Origin: Cytospora piceicola
Lineage: Eukaryota > Ascomycota > Sordariomycetes > Diaporthales > Cytosporaceae
Reading direction: 5' to 3'
Assembly: GCA_023375675.1 (NCBI GenBank)
Contig: JALQBC010000017.1
Coordinates: forward strand, 682,001 to 746,000
Length of the DNA: 64,000 bases
Shown here: positions 42,849-55,186 of the stretch, in pieces
How the letters are laid out: the number at the start of each line of letters is the position of its first letter
Numbering within the stretch: position 1 is the stretch's first letter
Program-made: the position numbers and the translations under genes
The notes under the pieces: model-generated
Told to the model about the DNA's origin: nothing
The model's input: only the letters and a program-made list of their open reading frames with translations
Databases searched by the model: none

Positions 42849-45800
42849 ATGGGCGAGAAATCCACTCCGGCCAAGACGCCCTCGTCCACCGGAAAGCAGC
42901 AGAGTATCTTGGGCTTCTTTTCGAAGGCTGCCACACAGCCCAAGTCTAGTAGCGCAACACCTACCCCCAGCAAGGCCACATCTGCCTCCAAGGGGAACAA
43001 AAAGTCATCATGCCTGAAAGAGACCACAAAGAGCAACTCGCTCTCCTTCGCGAGGCGTTCTGTCAACATCACTCCCGTCCCTAGCAGTGACGTGGTAGAA
43101 CCTCTCAGTTCCCAGGAGAACCTGGACGCTATGGTTCTTGACACCAAACTGTCTAGCGACTCCCTGCCGTCCCCTTCGTCGCCAATTGAACTCGACGACA
43201 AGGCCGCCGTCGCTGCGAAGGTGCTTCCTACTAGCAGCCCCACTCGCAAAGTACGTCTCGCCCTTTGTCTCTCCCGCGCACCCCTGTGCATCCCCTGGCA
43301 GAATCGGCATTGACTAATATACCGTCCTGTAGGTCAAGAAGGCCGTTAATTACGCAGAGACGTCCGACGACGACGAAGACGAGATTATCATGCCGCGTCA
43401 GGCGCGTCAGGCGCGCAGTAGGACCCGCGCCCGAGTCGCCATCAAGGATGATGATGACGAGGAGGATGAATACAAAGGAGGCAATGATGATGTCTTGGAA
43501 GACGACGACGGTGAGTGCAACAAGCCGACGAACAAGACTTTCGTCGGGCCTCCCTGCCCGTCGTATAACTATGCCGTGCAAACCAACTACTGGCGGGGTG
43601 CTCGAGGCCGATTAGCCCACGAGTTACCTGACCATTTCGGTTGATTCTGAATAATCCAGTCTTGCTCCGCCGCAGCATGGCGTTCCCAAAACTGGGTGTA
43701 TGGCAGAGGGTTCAAGGCAGATTACAACGAAAGCATGACTGACTTGGGAACAGACGATATGGACGACTTCGTTGTGTCCGATGAATCCGATGCTGCCTCC
43801 AAGTCCAAAAAGAGAAAGCGACCTGCTGCCAAATCGGCACCAGCCCCCCGAAAGCGATATGCCAGTTCTCCTGTTCCTGCGCAAATGGAAGTTGAAGTCG
43901 ACGAGGACGAATCTCTGGCTGATCTACCTCCTGCCTCGACAGCCCAGCAGTGGCTCTATGATCCCAACAACATTACCCCAAGAACAGACTACACCACTGT
44001 CTCCGCCCCCAGGCCCAAGACATCAACCATCAAGATCAAGGAGAGGGCCTGCGATAAGGAGCCAGAAAAGCGTCATCGATGGCTGGCAGAGCCCCTTGAC
44101 GCTAATCGCAACCCGCCTGGCCACCCGGACTTTGAACCGTCTACACTCTACGTACCTCCGAGTCAGAAGTTCTCCCCCTTCGAGCAGCAGTATTGGGATG
44201 TCAAGAAGAAGCTCTGGGACACAGTCGTGTTCTTCAAAAAGGGCAAGTTCTACGAGTTATACGAAAATGATGCTACCCTCGGCCATCAACTGTTCGACCT
44301 GAAGATGACAGACCGTGTCAACATGCGCATGGTCGGTGTTCCCGAAGGGTCGCTTGATATGTGGGTAAACCAGTTCATCGCCAAGGGCTACAAAGTTGCC
44401 CGTGTTGACCAGATGGAGTCGGCCCTGGGCAAGGAGATGCGTGAGCGCGACGTCAAGCGCCCCGCTTCAAAGACCAAGGAAGACAAGATCATCCGCCGAG
44501 AGCTAGCCTGTATTTTGACCGGAGGCACTCTCGTCGACGGAAGCATGCTTCAAGATGACATGGCTGTCCATTGTGCCGCCATCAAGGAGTGTATTGTGGA
44601 TGGGAAGCCGGCTTTTGGCATCGCATTTGTTGACGCTGCCACTGGCCAGTTCTCCATCTCTGAGTTCGTGGACGACGTCGACCTCACCAAGTTCGAGACT
44701 TTTGTGGCCCAGATCTCGCCCCGGGAACTGTTACTAGAAAAATCGCATATTTCGACAAAAGCGTTGCGTATCCTCAAAAACAATACCACTCCCACCACGA
44801 TTTGGAACCATCTCAAGTCCAACAGCGAGTTTTGGGGCTCGGACCAAACGCGCCGTGAGCTGGATTGCAGTGGCTACTTTGTTCACGAAGGGGCCGAGGA
44901 CGAGGTCTGGCCTCAAGCCCTCAAGGAGGCCAGGAATAAGAACTTGCTCATGTCAGCTCTTGGTGCTCTGATACAGTATCTGAGAATGTTGAAGATAGAG
45001 AGGAATCTCCTGTCTCAAGGCAATTTCCATTGGTATAACCCCATCCACAAGAACGGCACCCTCATTCTCGATGGGCAGACCTTGATCAACCTCGAAGTCT
45101 TCTCCAACACTGTTAACGGCGGCTCAGAAGGCACATTGTTCAACCTGCTGAACCGGTGTGTCACGCCGTTTGGGAAGCGACTCTTCCGGCAATGGCTCTG
45201 CCATCCCCTATGCAACATAACCAAGCTCAACGAGCGGCTGGACGCTGTTGATCTGCTGAATGCCGACCGCAGTATCCGCGAGCAGTTTTCTTCTGAAATG
45301 GCCAAGATGCCTGATCTTGAGCGCCTGGTCTCCAGGATCCATGCCGGCGTTTGCAAGCCAGAAGATTTCGTCAGAGTCCTTGACGGGTTCGAGCAGATTG
45401 ACTACACCATGACTCTCATGAGTGCCTTCGGAGGTGGCAACAGTCTTGTGGACAGGCTCATCAAGGCAATGCCAAACTTGACTGAACCCCTGGACTTCTG
45501 GAAGAATGCCTTTGACCGGAGGAAGGCACGAGAGGACAAGCTGTTCATCCCTGAGCGAGGGATCGAGGAAGAATTTGATGAAAGCAGCGACAACATCAAG
45601 CGGATCAAGAAGGATTTGCATGACCTGCTTGCTGAGCAGATGAACAACCTTGGTTGCAGAAAGCTCAAATTTTGTGACGTTGGCAAGGAGATCTACCAGA
45701 TCGAAGTACCCAAAGCAGTCAAGGTCCCGAAGGACTGGCGGCAGATGTCCGCCACTGTACAAGTCAAGCGCTATTATTTCAAGGAGCTTGATGCACTCGT

Positions 45801-46854
45801 GCGGGAGTTGCAGGAAGCAGAGGAGACACATTCACAGGTCGTCAAAGATGTCGCCTCTAGCTTCTTCAAGCGCTTCGATACGGACAATGAGGCCTGGCTG
45901 CAGGCCATCAGGGTTATCTCGCAGCTTGACTGCCTGATCAGCTTAGCAAAGTCGTCCACGGCGTTGGGCCAGCCAAGTTGCCGCCCTGTCTTCGTCGATG
46001 ACGAGCGGAGTGTCGTGGAGTTTGAAGAGCTGCGTCACCCATGCATGTTGAATAGTGTCGACGACTTCATCCCTAACGACATTAAGCTCGGCGGTGACGG
46101 AGCCAAGATTAACCTGTTGACTGGTGCCAACGCAGCTGGAAAATCGACAGTGTTGCGGATGTCATGCATCGCGGTCATCATGGCCCAGATCGGCTGCTAT
46201 GTCCCGGCTACATCTGCTCGGCTGACGCCCGTCGACCGGATCATGTCCCGACTTGGTGCCAACGACAACATCTTCGCGGCGCAGTCTACCTTCTTCGTCG
46301 AGTTGTCGGAAACGAAGAAGATCTTGTCCGAAGCAACGCCCCGCTCACTGGTCATTCTGGACGAGCTCGGCCGTGGCACATCCTCCTATGATGGTGTAGC
46401 CGTCGCTCAGGCCGTACTGCACCACGTCGCGTCCCATGTGGGCTGCGTTGGCTTTTTCGCTACACACTACCACAGCCTGGCGACTGAGTTCGAGAACCAC
46501 CCGGAGATCGAGCCCAGGCGGATGCAGATTCACGTAGACGACGCCAACCGCAAGGTGACGTTCCTGTATAAGCTCGAGGAGGGCGTGGCGGAGGGATCCT
46601 TCGGCATGCACTGCGCTGCGATGTGTGGTATCCCGGAGAAGGTCATTGAGAGGGCGGAGGTCGCAGCGAAGGAGTGGGAGCACACCTCCCGATTGAAGGA
46701 GAGCCTGGAGAGAGCCAAGACGGGGTGCTATATCCCGCTTGGTGTCTTGAGCGATGTGTCTTCTCTGCTCAATGGACGAACAGACGAGGACGGGGCCAGT
46801 GAGGTCGGCGGAAGGGGCCTAGATGTGTTGCTGAGAGCTATCGAGGCTCTGTGA
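42849..46854 (+). CDS. MSH6: DNA mismatch repair protein MSH6
   Basis: Three exons, 42849..43250, 43333..43510 and 43676..46854 (introns 82 and 165 nt), 1252 residues. It begins with a PCNA-binding PIP box, QQSILGFFSKA, then ~300 disordered, acidic and basic residues typical of MSH6. The mismatch-recognition Phe-x-Glu lies in KKGKFYELYEND at the start of the MutS I domain. The connector, lever and clamp domains follow. The ATPase has Walker A LTGANAAGKSTVLRM, Walker B SLVILDELGRGTSSYDG and the FFATHYHSL motif. MSH6 pairs with MSH2 as MutS-alpha to recognise base mismatches and small loops in the nucleus. The gene looks intact. Confidence 0.97.
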
Positions 46855-47310
46855 TGTTTCTCTTGCCACAGAAACGTATTTCTTCGATTGGCTGATGGCG
46901 TTTCGGGGTAGCTTTAGTTTACTATTTTCAGCATTGCAGATATGTTCAATGGACCTAGACGATAGCTATGTAATTTTCCAATGCTAAGATTATGTCGGAC
47001 GATTACTGAGATTTACGGGTCCGAATTGTCATCGAGTTTTATCACCCTACTGGGCTGGGGCTTTATTGGGAGGAAACACTTGGGGAGGGTGGACAACTGA
47101 GGATTGATAGCCCAAGTCCAAATACACAGGAGAACTATCTTTGTCTTTCGAACGAGCAGATGGATTCTTTTTGGCAATTCCACCCACACAGATATTAACG
47201 TATAAATGACATTCGAACTCTTCCACCACCGGCTCGGATGAGTGGTATTATGCAACAGAAATGCAAAGAAAAGTAGTATAACATGAAACATAAAGCATAA
47301 AGGAACCAAA
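46855..47310. other. Convergent 3' spacer between MSH6 and the purine permease
   Basis: Holds the 3' UTRs of two convergent genes. No other feature seen. Confidence 0.7.
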
Positions 47311-49180
47311 TCACGCCTTCTTCACATCCATCGTGTTGTTTTCCTTCTCGGTATGGCTACTATCCCGCACGCCCGACACCACCAGGTCATCATCAGCCCT
47401 CGCGTCCCCGTCGTCCTCGGGCGGGATGACCAGGTTCAGGAACATGGTGAACAGGGCGGTGACGGCGAAGCCCGTCTCCATGACCAGCTCGATGGCGTCG
47501 AGGAAGCCCTGCAGGCCCTTGTTGCCGCCGGTGTAGGAGAAGACGGAGCTGAAGTAGGTGGGGACCAGGGTGGCGCCGTAGCCGATGGCCAGGCCGGCGG
47601 TGAGGATGAAGCGGTTGCGGCGGGTGAAGGGGACGCCCCTGGCGATGATGGCGACGCCCGAGACGGCGACCGAGGTGAAGAGGAAGGTGGTCATGCCGCC
47701 GATGACCGAGTCCGGGATGGCGACGAGGGCGGCGGCGAACTTGGCGAAGACGCCCATGACGACGAGGAAGAGGCAGCAGCAGAAGCCGGCGGTGCGGTTG
47801 GCGCAGCGGGTGAGGGCGATGACGCCGTTGTTCTGGGCGAAGGTGGACATGGGGGTGATGGTGCAGAGGGCGGCGAGGACGCCGTTGAGGCCGTCGGCCA
47901 GGACGCCGCCCTGGATGCGGCTCTCGTACAGCTCGCCCTCGACCTCGAGGCGGGAGACGTCGCAGGTGGCGGTGATGTCGCCGATGGCCTCGCAGGCGCA
48001 GATGACGAAGACGGCCAGGAGGGGGAGCACGAGGGGCCCGTAGACGGTGAGCGGGAAGGTGTGGACCCAGACGAAGCTGGCGACGGGGGCGGCGTCGATG
48101 CCGGAGCGGTCAAAGTAGCCCGTGGCGGCGGCGATGATGCAGCCGACCAGCAGGCCGATGACGACCGAGGTGGACCGCATGATGGGGGCGCCGAAGCGCT
48201 CGCAGAGGAGGATGGTGACGAAGACGGAGAAGCCCAGGCCGAGGAACTCGGGGCTGCCCCAGGGGAGCGCGTGGGGGGCCGAGTCGGAGGGGCAGAGGGC
48301 GTAGCCGGCCGTCGTGCCCGTCATGCACGTGCCGCTGCCGCCGGCCCAGCCCTCGAAGCCGGTCTGGATGAGGCTGATGCCGATGAGCATGACGGTGGGG
48401 CCCGTGACGATGGGCGGGAAGATGCGGAGCATGGTGCGGGGCGGGATGAAGGAGATGAGGACCTCGAGGAGGGCGCAGACGGCCGACGTGCCGAGGATCG
48501 CGCCGTAGCCGTCCGGGCAGGCGAGGGGCGTGCCGTCCGCCGAGGACGGGCAGAACCCGTTGGCGTACATCTGCTTGAAGGCGCCGCTCGCCACCGTGAT
48601 GGTGGCGAAGGAGACGCCGACCACGGAGATCACGCCCGTGCCGATGTGGTACCTGCAAACCGAGGGGGGTTAGCCTTCTTTGTTCTTTTTATGTATGTGT
48701 TGTTTGTGTGTCGTTGCTTTTTATTTCGGGGGTGAGGGGATGGGCTGATGGGCTGATGGGCTGATGTGCTCACGGTGTTTTGTAGATGCGAAATCTCGTG
48801 ATCTGGATGGCGGAGAGGATTCCTGAGACGATCAGGGACGTTGAGACCAGGTACTGGGTGATCTCTGCAGAAAAGTTGGCGCTGCTTGCGAGGATGATAG
48901 GTGGCGTGATGATGCCCGCCAGCATGGCGAGTGAGTGCTGGAAACCGAGAAGCAGGGCGAGAAACACGGGGACCTTGTCGTTGAGGCCAAAGAAGGGTGC
49001 CGACTGGGAGGACTTCTTCATGAAGGGAATATTGGGCGTGAAGAGGAAGGCGTAGTCGTAGTCGCCAAAGAGACCCTCTCTGGTGAAGAAGATCCGCTTG
49101 AGGGAGCGGACACGGTCGCCAATGGTCTTCTTTTGCCCATTTTGAGTCACGATCTCGTTGGGCGCCTGGTCCTCATCCAT
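47311..49180 (-). CDS. Uric acid-xanthine permease (NCS2/NAT family, UapA/UapC type)
   Basis: Two exons on the minus strand, 49180..48774 and 48652..47311 (intron 121 nt), 582 residues starting MDEDQAPNEIV. The TM1 signature is LLLGFQHSLAMLAG (QH motif). The NAT signature motif reads AQNNGVIALTRCANR, matching [QEP]NxGxxxxT[RKG], preceded by the acidic ICACEAIGDI in TM8. About 12-14 TM segments. Fungal members (Aspergillus UapA, UapC) are plasma-membrane proton symporters for uric acid and xanthine. The large second exon has very high third-position GC, which leaves long open frames on the opposite strand. Substrate preference between UapA and UapC types cannot be decided. Confidence 0.93.
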
Positions 49181-52100
49181 TGTCGCGGTCTGCTTGGTGT
49201 TGACTCGGGTATGAATGCTGAACGACGATGTATGTTCTGAGAGGTATGGTGGGAAGGAGGGCAGGTCCACCGGAGTTTCCAAGTTTGCCCAGGCGTCTAT
49301 GACGGGGTGTCCAACTTGTGAGGTATGTATGTAAATAATAAGGTAAGGAAGAGATGAGGAAGGAGAGAGAGGCAGGAAGGCAGTGATGAGAACCAAAATG
49401 TCTAAAGATCCGAGACCTGTGATCAGACAGACGCAAGGGTTGACTACGGAGGTTTCAATGTGACAGTGACCGTATAAAGTACACGGGAAGCCGTCTCCTT
49501 AAGTAGCATCGTAATATTACTCGGCCTGTATCAAAATGAATTTTGATGTAGGTTGGCTGTATGCGCAACGATTCCGATGCTACCCACACGCAAGAGCCCC
49601 CCAAGAAAAGACAGGCTGACAGGCACAGATAGCCGACAGCCACTGACAGAAACGTACACTGTACACAAACCCACCTGAGTGGCCAAAAGGCCCAGAGGGC
49701 TTATCTAAGTTTGGTGCAGTGGACCTTGCGGATGGAAACAATCACTGCTAGCTGCAGCACGTAGCGGATCGGAGTGGGCCGAACTCCATCCAGTCTGGGG
49801 TTCCCAAGGGTTGCTTTGACGTTGTTCGTTCTGTGCTTGCAGACTTGTGGGCAAGAAAAAAAAGCTGGGGAACTTTTCCGATGTTGCTTCGAAACTATTT
49901 CGAAACCGATGCAACCAGACCAACATTGCCTGGTAAATTACCTACGTAAGTATGTAGTTAAACCCCCCAAGCTTGAGGTCACCAAGTCCTCCTGAGAAAT
50001 TCCCCTGTCAGCCTTTGTGAACGTGCTTGTGTGACCACAAAAATATGTACGTCCGTAAAGGGGCAAACAGCACCGATAAGCATGGGACGGTTTTACGGCA
50101 TGGAGCAATAAGCTGGGGGGACGACAATCTTTGACGATAAGACTCGACGATTAATCTCAAACCATCACTCGATTCTATCGAGTCAACATTTTTACTTCTT
50201 CACCCCGGGTCGGCGCGGCGCACATCATCATATCCACCTGGCCTTACTCGCGTACTCCTAGCGTCGAGCACACGATTTCCTGGGAGGGATTACCTAGGTA
50301 TATACAGTGTGTGATTCAATATTCGACCTCCAGGCATAGCATGTCATCTTCCTCCCAATGCCTATCTTTTGATTTGCTGAGGTTGTGGGAATAAATGAAG
50401 AGAAATATTTATGCATGTCTGCAGTATTCTCTGTGCACTTATGTATCCCTTATCCACTACTGTAATGCTCATATCTTTTTGTACTGGGTTAGGGTTGCAG
50501 ACTTATCCATGTAACGCCCCTATCCCAAAGCACCAACATCTTAGTTTGATTCCACTTTCATTCTACTAAGGATGCATATTCTCCATATAATTTCACTAAG
50601 TTGAAGGTCAAGGAATTGTTCTACATAATTTTTCCAACATACAGCACAGTTGCTTAAATTCAATCCCTCTACAATGATGGATCTGTGGCTGGTTTGCTCG
50701 AAGTTGCATTGTTTGTTGTCAGACCAGTACAGACAATGGTACTGATCAGGCAGTATGTACCGTTGAACACAGAAATAGTTAAATGTTTATTTATTCTGAT
50801 GTTTTATCCAATAAACTCCTGTCAACTAACCTCAATTGTGTTGCTCGGATAAATGCTATAGCTGCTGGGGTTAGGCTGTAAGCACTTAAGCATTTATATA
50901 AAGTCGTTCATCTGGAAGTTTAAGGGAGTCTCCTGTTATATACTGTTATTCAGATGTGGAACTGTTTTAAACTTCCCTTGTTGCATAACATTATAATTAA
51001 GCTTAAGTCGATATGTTATTTTGTGATTGACCTGGTTTCCTGAATCGCGGGAATATGCAGGCTCGCTCATCTGGTAATGACTGGCAGAAGGACATATAAA
51101 GTTTTTAGGTGCGGTCTACATCTATCCTTATCTTTGTCTGTTTATGCATCCCTTGTTAACAAGCTAAGTGTAAACAGAGCCCTTCAGGTTTGACATAAGG
51201 TTGTTCTCTGTAGCCTAAGACTCAATGTTTACCAGAATCTTGAGCTCAGAAGCGCATTCCATCATTGGAGGATGTTCAAAGAGGCAATACTAAAAGCGCC
51301 ACACGAGAAGAGCATACAGCGGCTGAGTAGGGAGCAGAAGGGCAGGCGGAAGATAGATAGAGGTAGATAGGAATGACTAGGGGGGATTCGAGAAGAGACA
51401 GATATGTGTACTTAGGTATGAAACAGGTGGAAGCAAGAGGGGTCAACACTGGAGACGACCCTAGCAGACTGTGTCAGCTTGAAGGGAAACATATCTACAG
51501 TCCTACCTCGTCCTTAGTCTCATGCCGGGTATAAACTCCGAAGTACATAAGAGCAGGAACTCAAAAAGATGATCTACAAGAGAATGTGTCTCAGGAGCGT
51601 CAATACATAAGTGCCAATTCCAGCTATATAGCAGGACAAAGTAAATAAACAACATTTGAAGATATATATACACGCTCTTAACAGAACTAATCTCCCTCGC
51701 GTATGATATCAATCAGATTAGATCTCCTTATACACCGTGTTTGTTCAAAATGACACGCAATAAGGAAGCAGAATAAAGCTAGCAATAATAATACAAAAAG
51801 ATACAGGAAGCTACATTTGGGCATTGCTATATAAATATCATGTGAGCTAAGTGACGATGCAAATGTATGAAACCCTAACAGCTAGGGTTTTGCATTGCAA
51901 CCAGTACCGCGGTGCATCCTATCTACCTAGTTACTTGAGTAGATATCTCCTTGCTCAACACCAGAAGGGCTACGTACATGTAGCACCATCTGAACTTCTT
52001 TTCGCTTAAACCTTAGCTGTGAGCACTGCCACCGTTCACTAAAATCGCTGCCACTAGTCCATTGTCCGGCTGTTTGACCACAGGACAACCTCTACGTGAG

Positions 52101-52295
52101 CTAGACTTTCAAATTCGTTTCTGCCGATTAATTCCTCATTTTGCTATTGGACGGTTTGAGAACACTTTGAGAACACTTCGTGGCACAAACTCGGAAGTCT
52201 GATCAAACATCGAAGCATTCGAAATACTTCAGAAGTTCAACACGCACCGAACAATCCCCTTCCAGAGTCGAACCCGCTCCATCATCACGAAGACG
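49181..52295. other. Gene desert, AT-rich from about 50.3 to 52.1 kb
   Basis: The first ~700 nt are the permease promoter. From about 50,290 the base composition is strongly AT with frequent stops in all frames; 51,240-51,480 is more purine-rich. No tRNA, rRNA or complete gene seen. The segment may be a RIP-degraded repeat, but I could not identify a transposon domain in it. Confidence 0.5.
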
Positions 52296-52665
52296 ATGCC
52301 CTCATTCATTTCGCATCACTGGTAGGTCCATCCGAGTGAGCTTAGATATCTCTACAAGTCTCAACCCATCTCAATGCTAACATGAACTCAGCCCTACATG
52401 CAGTCGTGTGGGGGATAAAAGATGCATACAGCGGGGTCACTATGTTGAGTGCCTTGAACACAGAGGGAGTTTCCACTCCAAGCAAACAGACTGCGTCAAA
52501 TGTGTCGCGTCTGTGAAAAGAGACGCCGACAAAGAAAACCGACCCGAAGTTTCGACGAAGAAGCCGAGGAAAGCAAAGGTTAAAGCGAGCCACGAAAAGA
52601 CCGTCAAACAGCTACGCAAGGAGAGGCGGGAGAAGAAGAGAAGTTCAGGAAGTCAAAAGGGTTAG
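52296..52665 (+). CDS. Small Cys/His-rich putative zinc-binding protein
   Basis: Two exons, 52296..52321 and 52392..52665 (70-nt intron), 99 residues. The splice joins MPSFISHHC to PTCSRVG and so creates a CPTC pair. Further Cys/His spacing follows: KRCIQRGHYVECLEHRGSFH then CVKC, which could hold one or two zinc ions. The C-terminal half is Lys/Arg-rich (KKPRKAKVKA, KQLRKERREKKRSS) like a nuclear or nucleic-acid-binding tail. The frame is open upstream of the ATG, so a longer N-terminus from another exon is possible. I do not recognise the family firmly. Confidence 0.55.
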
Positions 52666-53002
52666 TCAGAGGTTTCGGGACTGAAGTCTCGCACAGATGG
52701 TCGCAGGTAACGCAAGGTGGAGCAGTATGAAAACACTCTGAACTTGCGAGGGTATGGAACCCAGGCCATGTTACCGCGTGTATTTCTGGCACCTGGGGGG
52801 AATGTTCATATCCCGTGGTAACGGTACGTCACTTCATATTCTGTGGAGAAGGGGAAGAGGGACTGGTAATACTTTGTTATGGAACAAGAGGCACTCCATG
52901 ACAACAGCCCATTTGACAAAGTACACGGTGTAGCGAGCAACGCAAAGAAATCCCGAGAAAGCGCAACAACTACTCCTGGGAGACATTCTTCCCGTCTACA
53001 CA
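52666..53002. other. Convergent spacer
   Basis: About 340 nt between the small zinc-type gene and the minus-strand hypothetical gene. Nothing recognised. Confidence 0.6.
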
Positions 53003-54686
53003 TCAGTGTATTTCCTCACACGTTCCCCTCAAAGTCGCGCTGCGATGAACCGACCGTGACGAAGATGGTCCAGGCCTTGAGACCGATCTCCTCGAGCGTT
53101 TACGCCTGCTCTTCGACCCCTTCCTCCCGTCGGTCTCCTCCTTGTCTTCCTTTTCTTCCTTGTCTTCCCATCTCACCCGGCGCTCACCCTTCCGGCCCTT
53201 GTCCCGCCCCTCCATTTCAAGAGCTCCTGGTTGATCCTGTTCCTCGAGCTGTCTTGTGTCGTCCCTCTCTTGATGCTTCCTCTCCCTCTGAGCCTCTTTC
53301 GCCTCTTCACCAGCCGTAATACTGAACAGACCTCTAAAGCTGGGCCTCCATACGGGCGACTCTGGCACTGCGGCGGGAGTTTCCGTTGTTTCCGTCTCGA
53401 TACGACACCGCGGAACAGGCTTCCTAAGGTTGCGCGCCATCAGGCTCCGGCCGTTATCCTTCGTGGAAGCAGCTGGGCTCGAATGAGGCAGGTCTTCAGG
53501 GTAGACCATGCCGTCGTGAGGACTAGGTTGGTTTCGCGTATAAGACGGCAGTCCCAGTCCGCACTGGGCGAATTTGGCCTGCACGAGCGAGTATCGATGC
53601 GTGAAGGGGATCCAGAAGGCCTTGTCGAGGACATGGCGAGACTCCGCGGCGCTCAGGGGGCCAGACCCCTCCTCCTGGAAGTTTAGCTCCATAATACGGT
53701 CGAGTATAGAGACGACATCCTGCGCGACGGCATCCAGCTGCTCCTGAGATGTTACTTTGGCGAGGTTGTCCACCCATGCACTCGCAGAGTTGTCCAATAG
53801 GGCGGGCAACGTGAGGACGTTGACGTGTGCGATCCGGTATTCGCCAGTGTAGGGGTTTTCGTGGTACGTCAACCTCTTCTCGACCTTTGGCATAGCTTCA
53901 AACATACGTTCTGGAAACCAACGTATCCTGATGCGCCACAAGCGAGGCTCGCCGTGGTGTCTGCTGCTGCTGCTTCCCTGAGAGCGGAAGATCAGAATGT
54001 CTGGCTCGGCATCGGTCATGGTGAACCGGCCGCCGGTGCTGACGGCCCAGATCTTGACGGCATCTTTGGATTCGACAGGGCAGATGACGGACAGGGCGTC
54101 GCGAGCACCCCTGCTGCAGCCCCATACGGACATGGCCATCCTCCCGCTGACCGAGTATCGGGTATGCTTGAGCGCGTTGTGCAGACTGTCGAGCATCTCG
54201 TGCCACGCGTCGTCGTACTCTCGGTCATCCACCGGTACCTTGTTCTCGTTGTTGGCGAGCTCACCGAGATCTTGAGAGGGTCGTCGTGAGTTATCGAGAG
54301 GGACCTTCGTAAGCTCACGTCCTGGGAGGCCATCCTGCGACTTCCCACCTGCATGCACCCTTTTGCCAGCATCCTCTTCTAGGCGGTCCATAAGTATTCT
54401 TCCGTAGGGAGTCATGTGCGGTGTTAGCACGACGGACTGGCCTTCGGTCTCGTGTCGGCGGCCGAGGCAGCCGTTGAAGAGATCCGTCCAAGTCCCGCAG
54501 CCCTCCATATTTCCGTAACTGTTGAGGTAGCGAGGAAGTTCCCGGAAGTGATTCCTGGCAAAGGTTTCTGAGAGCAAGTCAGTTCTAGGTTCCGCACCGT
54601 TTCGGCTTGCTGTTAGTATGCTTGTCGAAAGTGAAGAGAATGGGCGCGTTCAAGTTACCATAGTATAAGCCAGGACGCAGCAGCAT
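53003..54686 (-). CDS. Conserved fungal hypothetical protein
   Basis: Two exons on the minus strand, 54686..54659 and 54567..53003 (91-nt intron with CTGAC branch), 530 residues beginning MLLRPGLYYETFARNHF. The folded part spans about residues 1-350, with stretches such as CGTWTDLFNGCLG, GRRHETEG, WRIRIRWFPERMFEAMP, ENPYTGEYRIAHVNVLTLP and KAFWIPFTHRYSLVQ. The last ~150 residues are charged and disordered, with many Lys/Arg/Glu. No TM segment, signal peptide or enzyme motif is visible. I know of no function. Confidence 0.8.
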
Positions 54687-55186
54687 TAAATGGACAAAAA
54701 ATATGTCCCCAGTTCACAGCAATAGCAACAGGTCATGGTCGAGGGGCTGACATAAGGGCGTTGCCGCCAAAAATGAGATGGTTTGAAACCCGTACATTGT
54801 CTTGTGATGAGGACAGCTGAACACAAAGCAAAGGCGTGTTGGGCTGTGGAAAAAGGGCTGTTGGCTGCATGAGCTAACAAAGCAATAATTGTTGCTACTC
54901 TGTTTTAATGGCTAGTCTGGCCTTGTTTATTTTGAACAAAGGCAGGCCTCGAGAGGCAGAGGCGAAACCTCACCAGAACTAAGGACAGTTGGGCGGCAGT
55001 AACGAACCGTTTCGAAACTTGCGGAACCGCAAGCTGGGCAAGACTGACCTTCCAATAAGACGTCTGTCTACCTGCTTAGGATCTACCTGTGCCCTTCCAC
55101 GCCAAGTCTAACGCCGTAAATAGTCGTACAATGCCGTTGTGGTATCCCGTGAAATCGTGTCATTCCATCGCATTGAAGCATCGCGA
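54687..55186. other. Spacer between the hypothetical gene and RPN11
   Basis: Promoter of the minus-strand hypothetical gene and 3' flank of RPN11. No feature recognised. Confidence 0.6.

Noticed and set aside
47353..48735. 460-codon open frame on the plus strand opposite the purine permease exon
   Set aside because: It is antisense to a clear permease exon with high third-position GC, and its translation is low-complexity Glu/Asp/Gly. A composition shadow.
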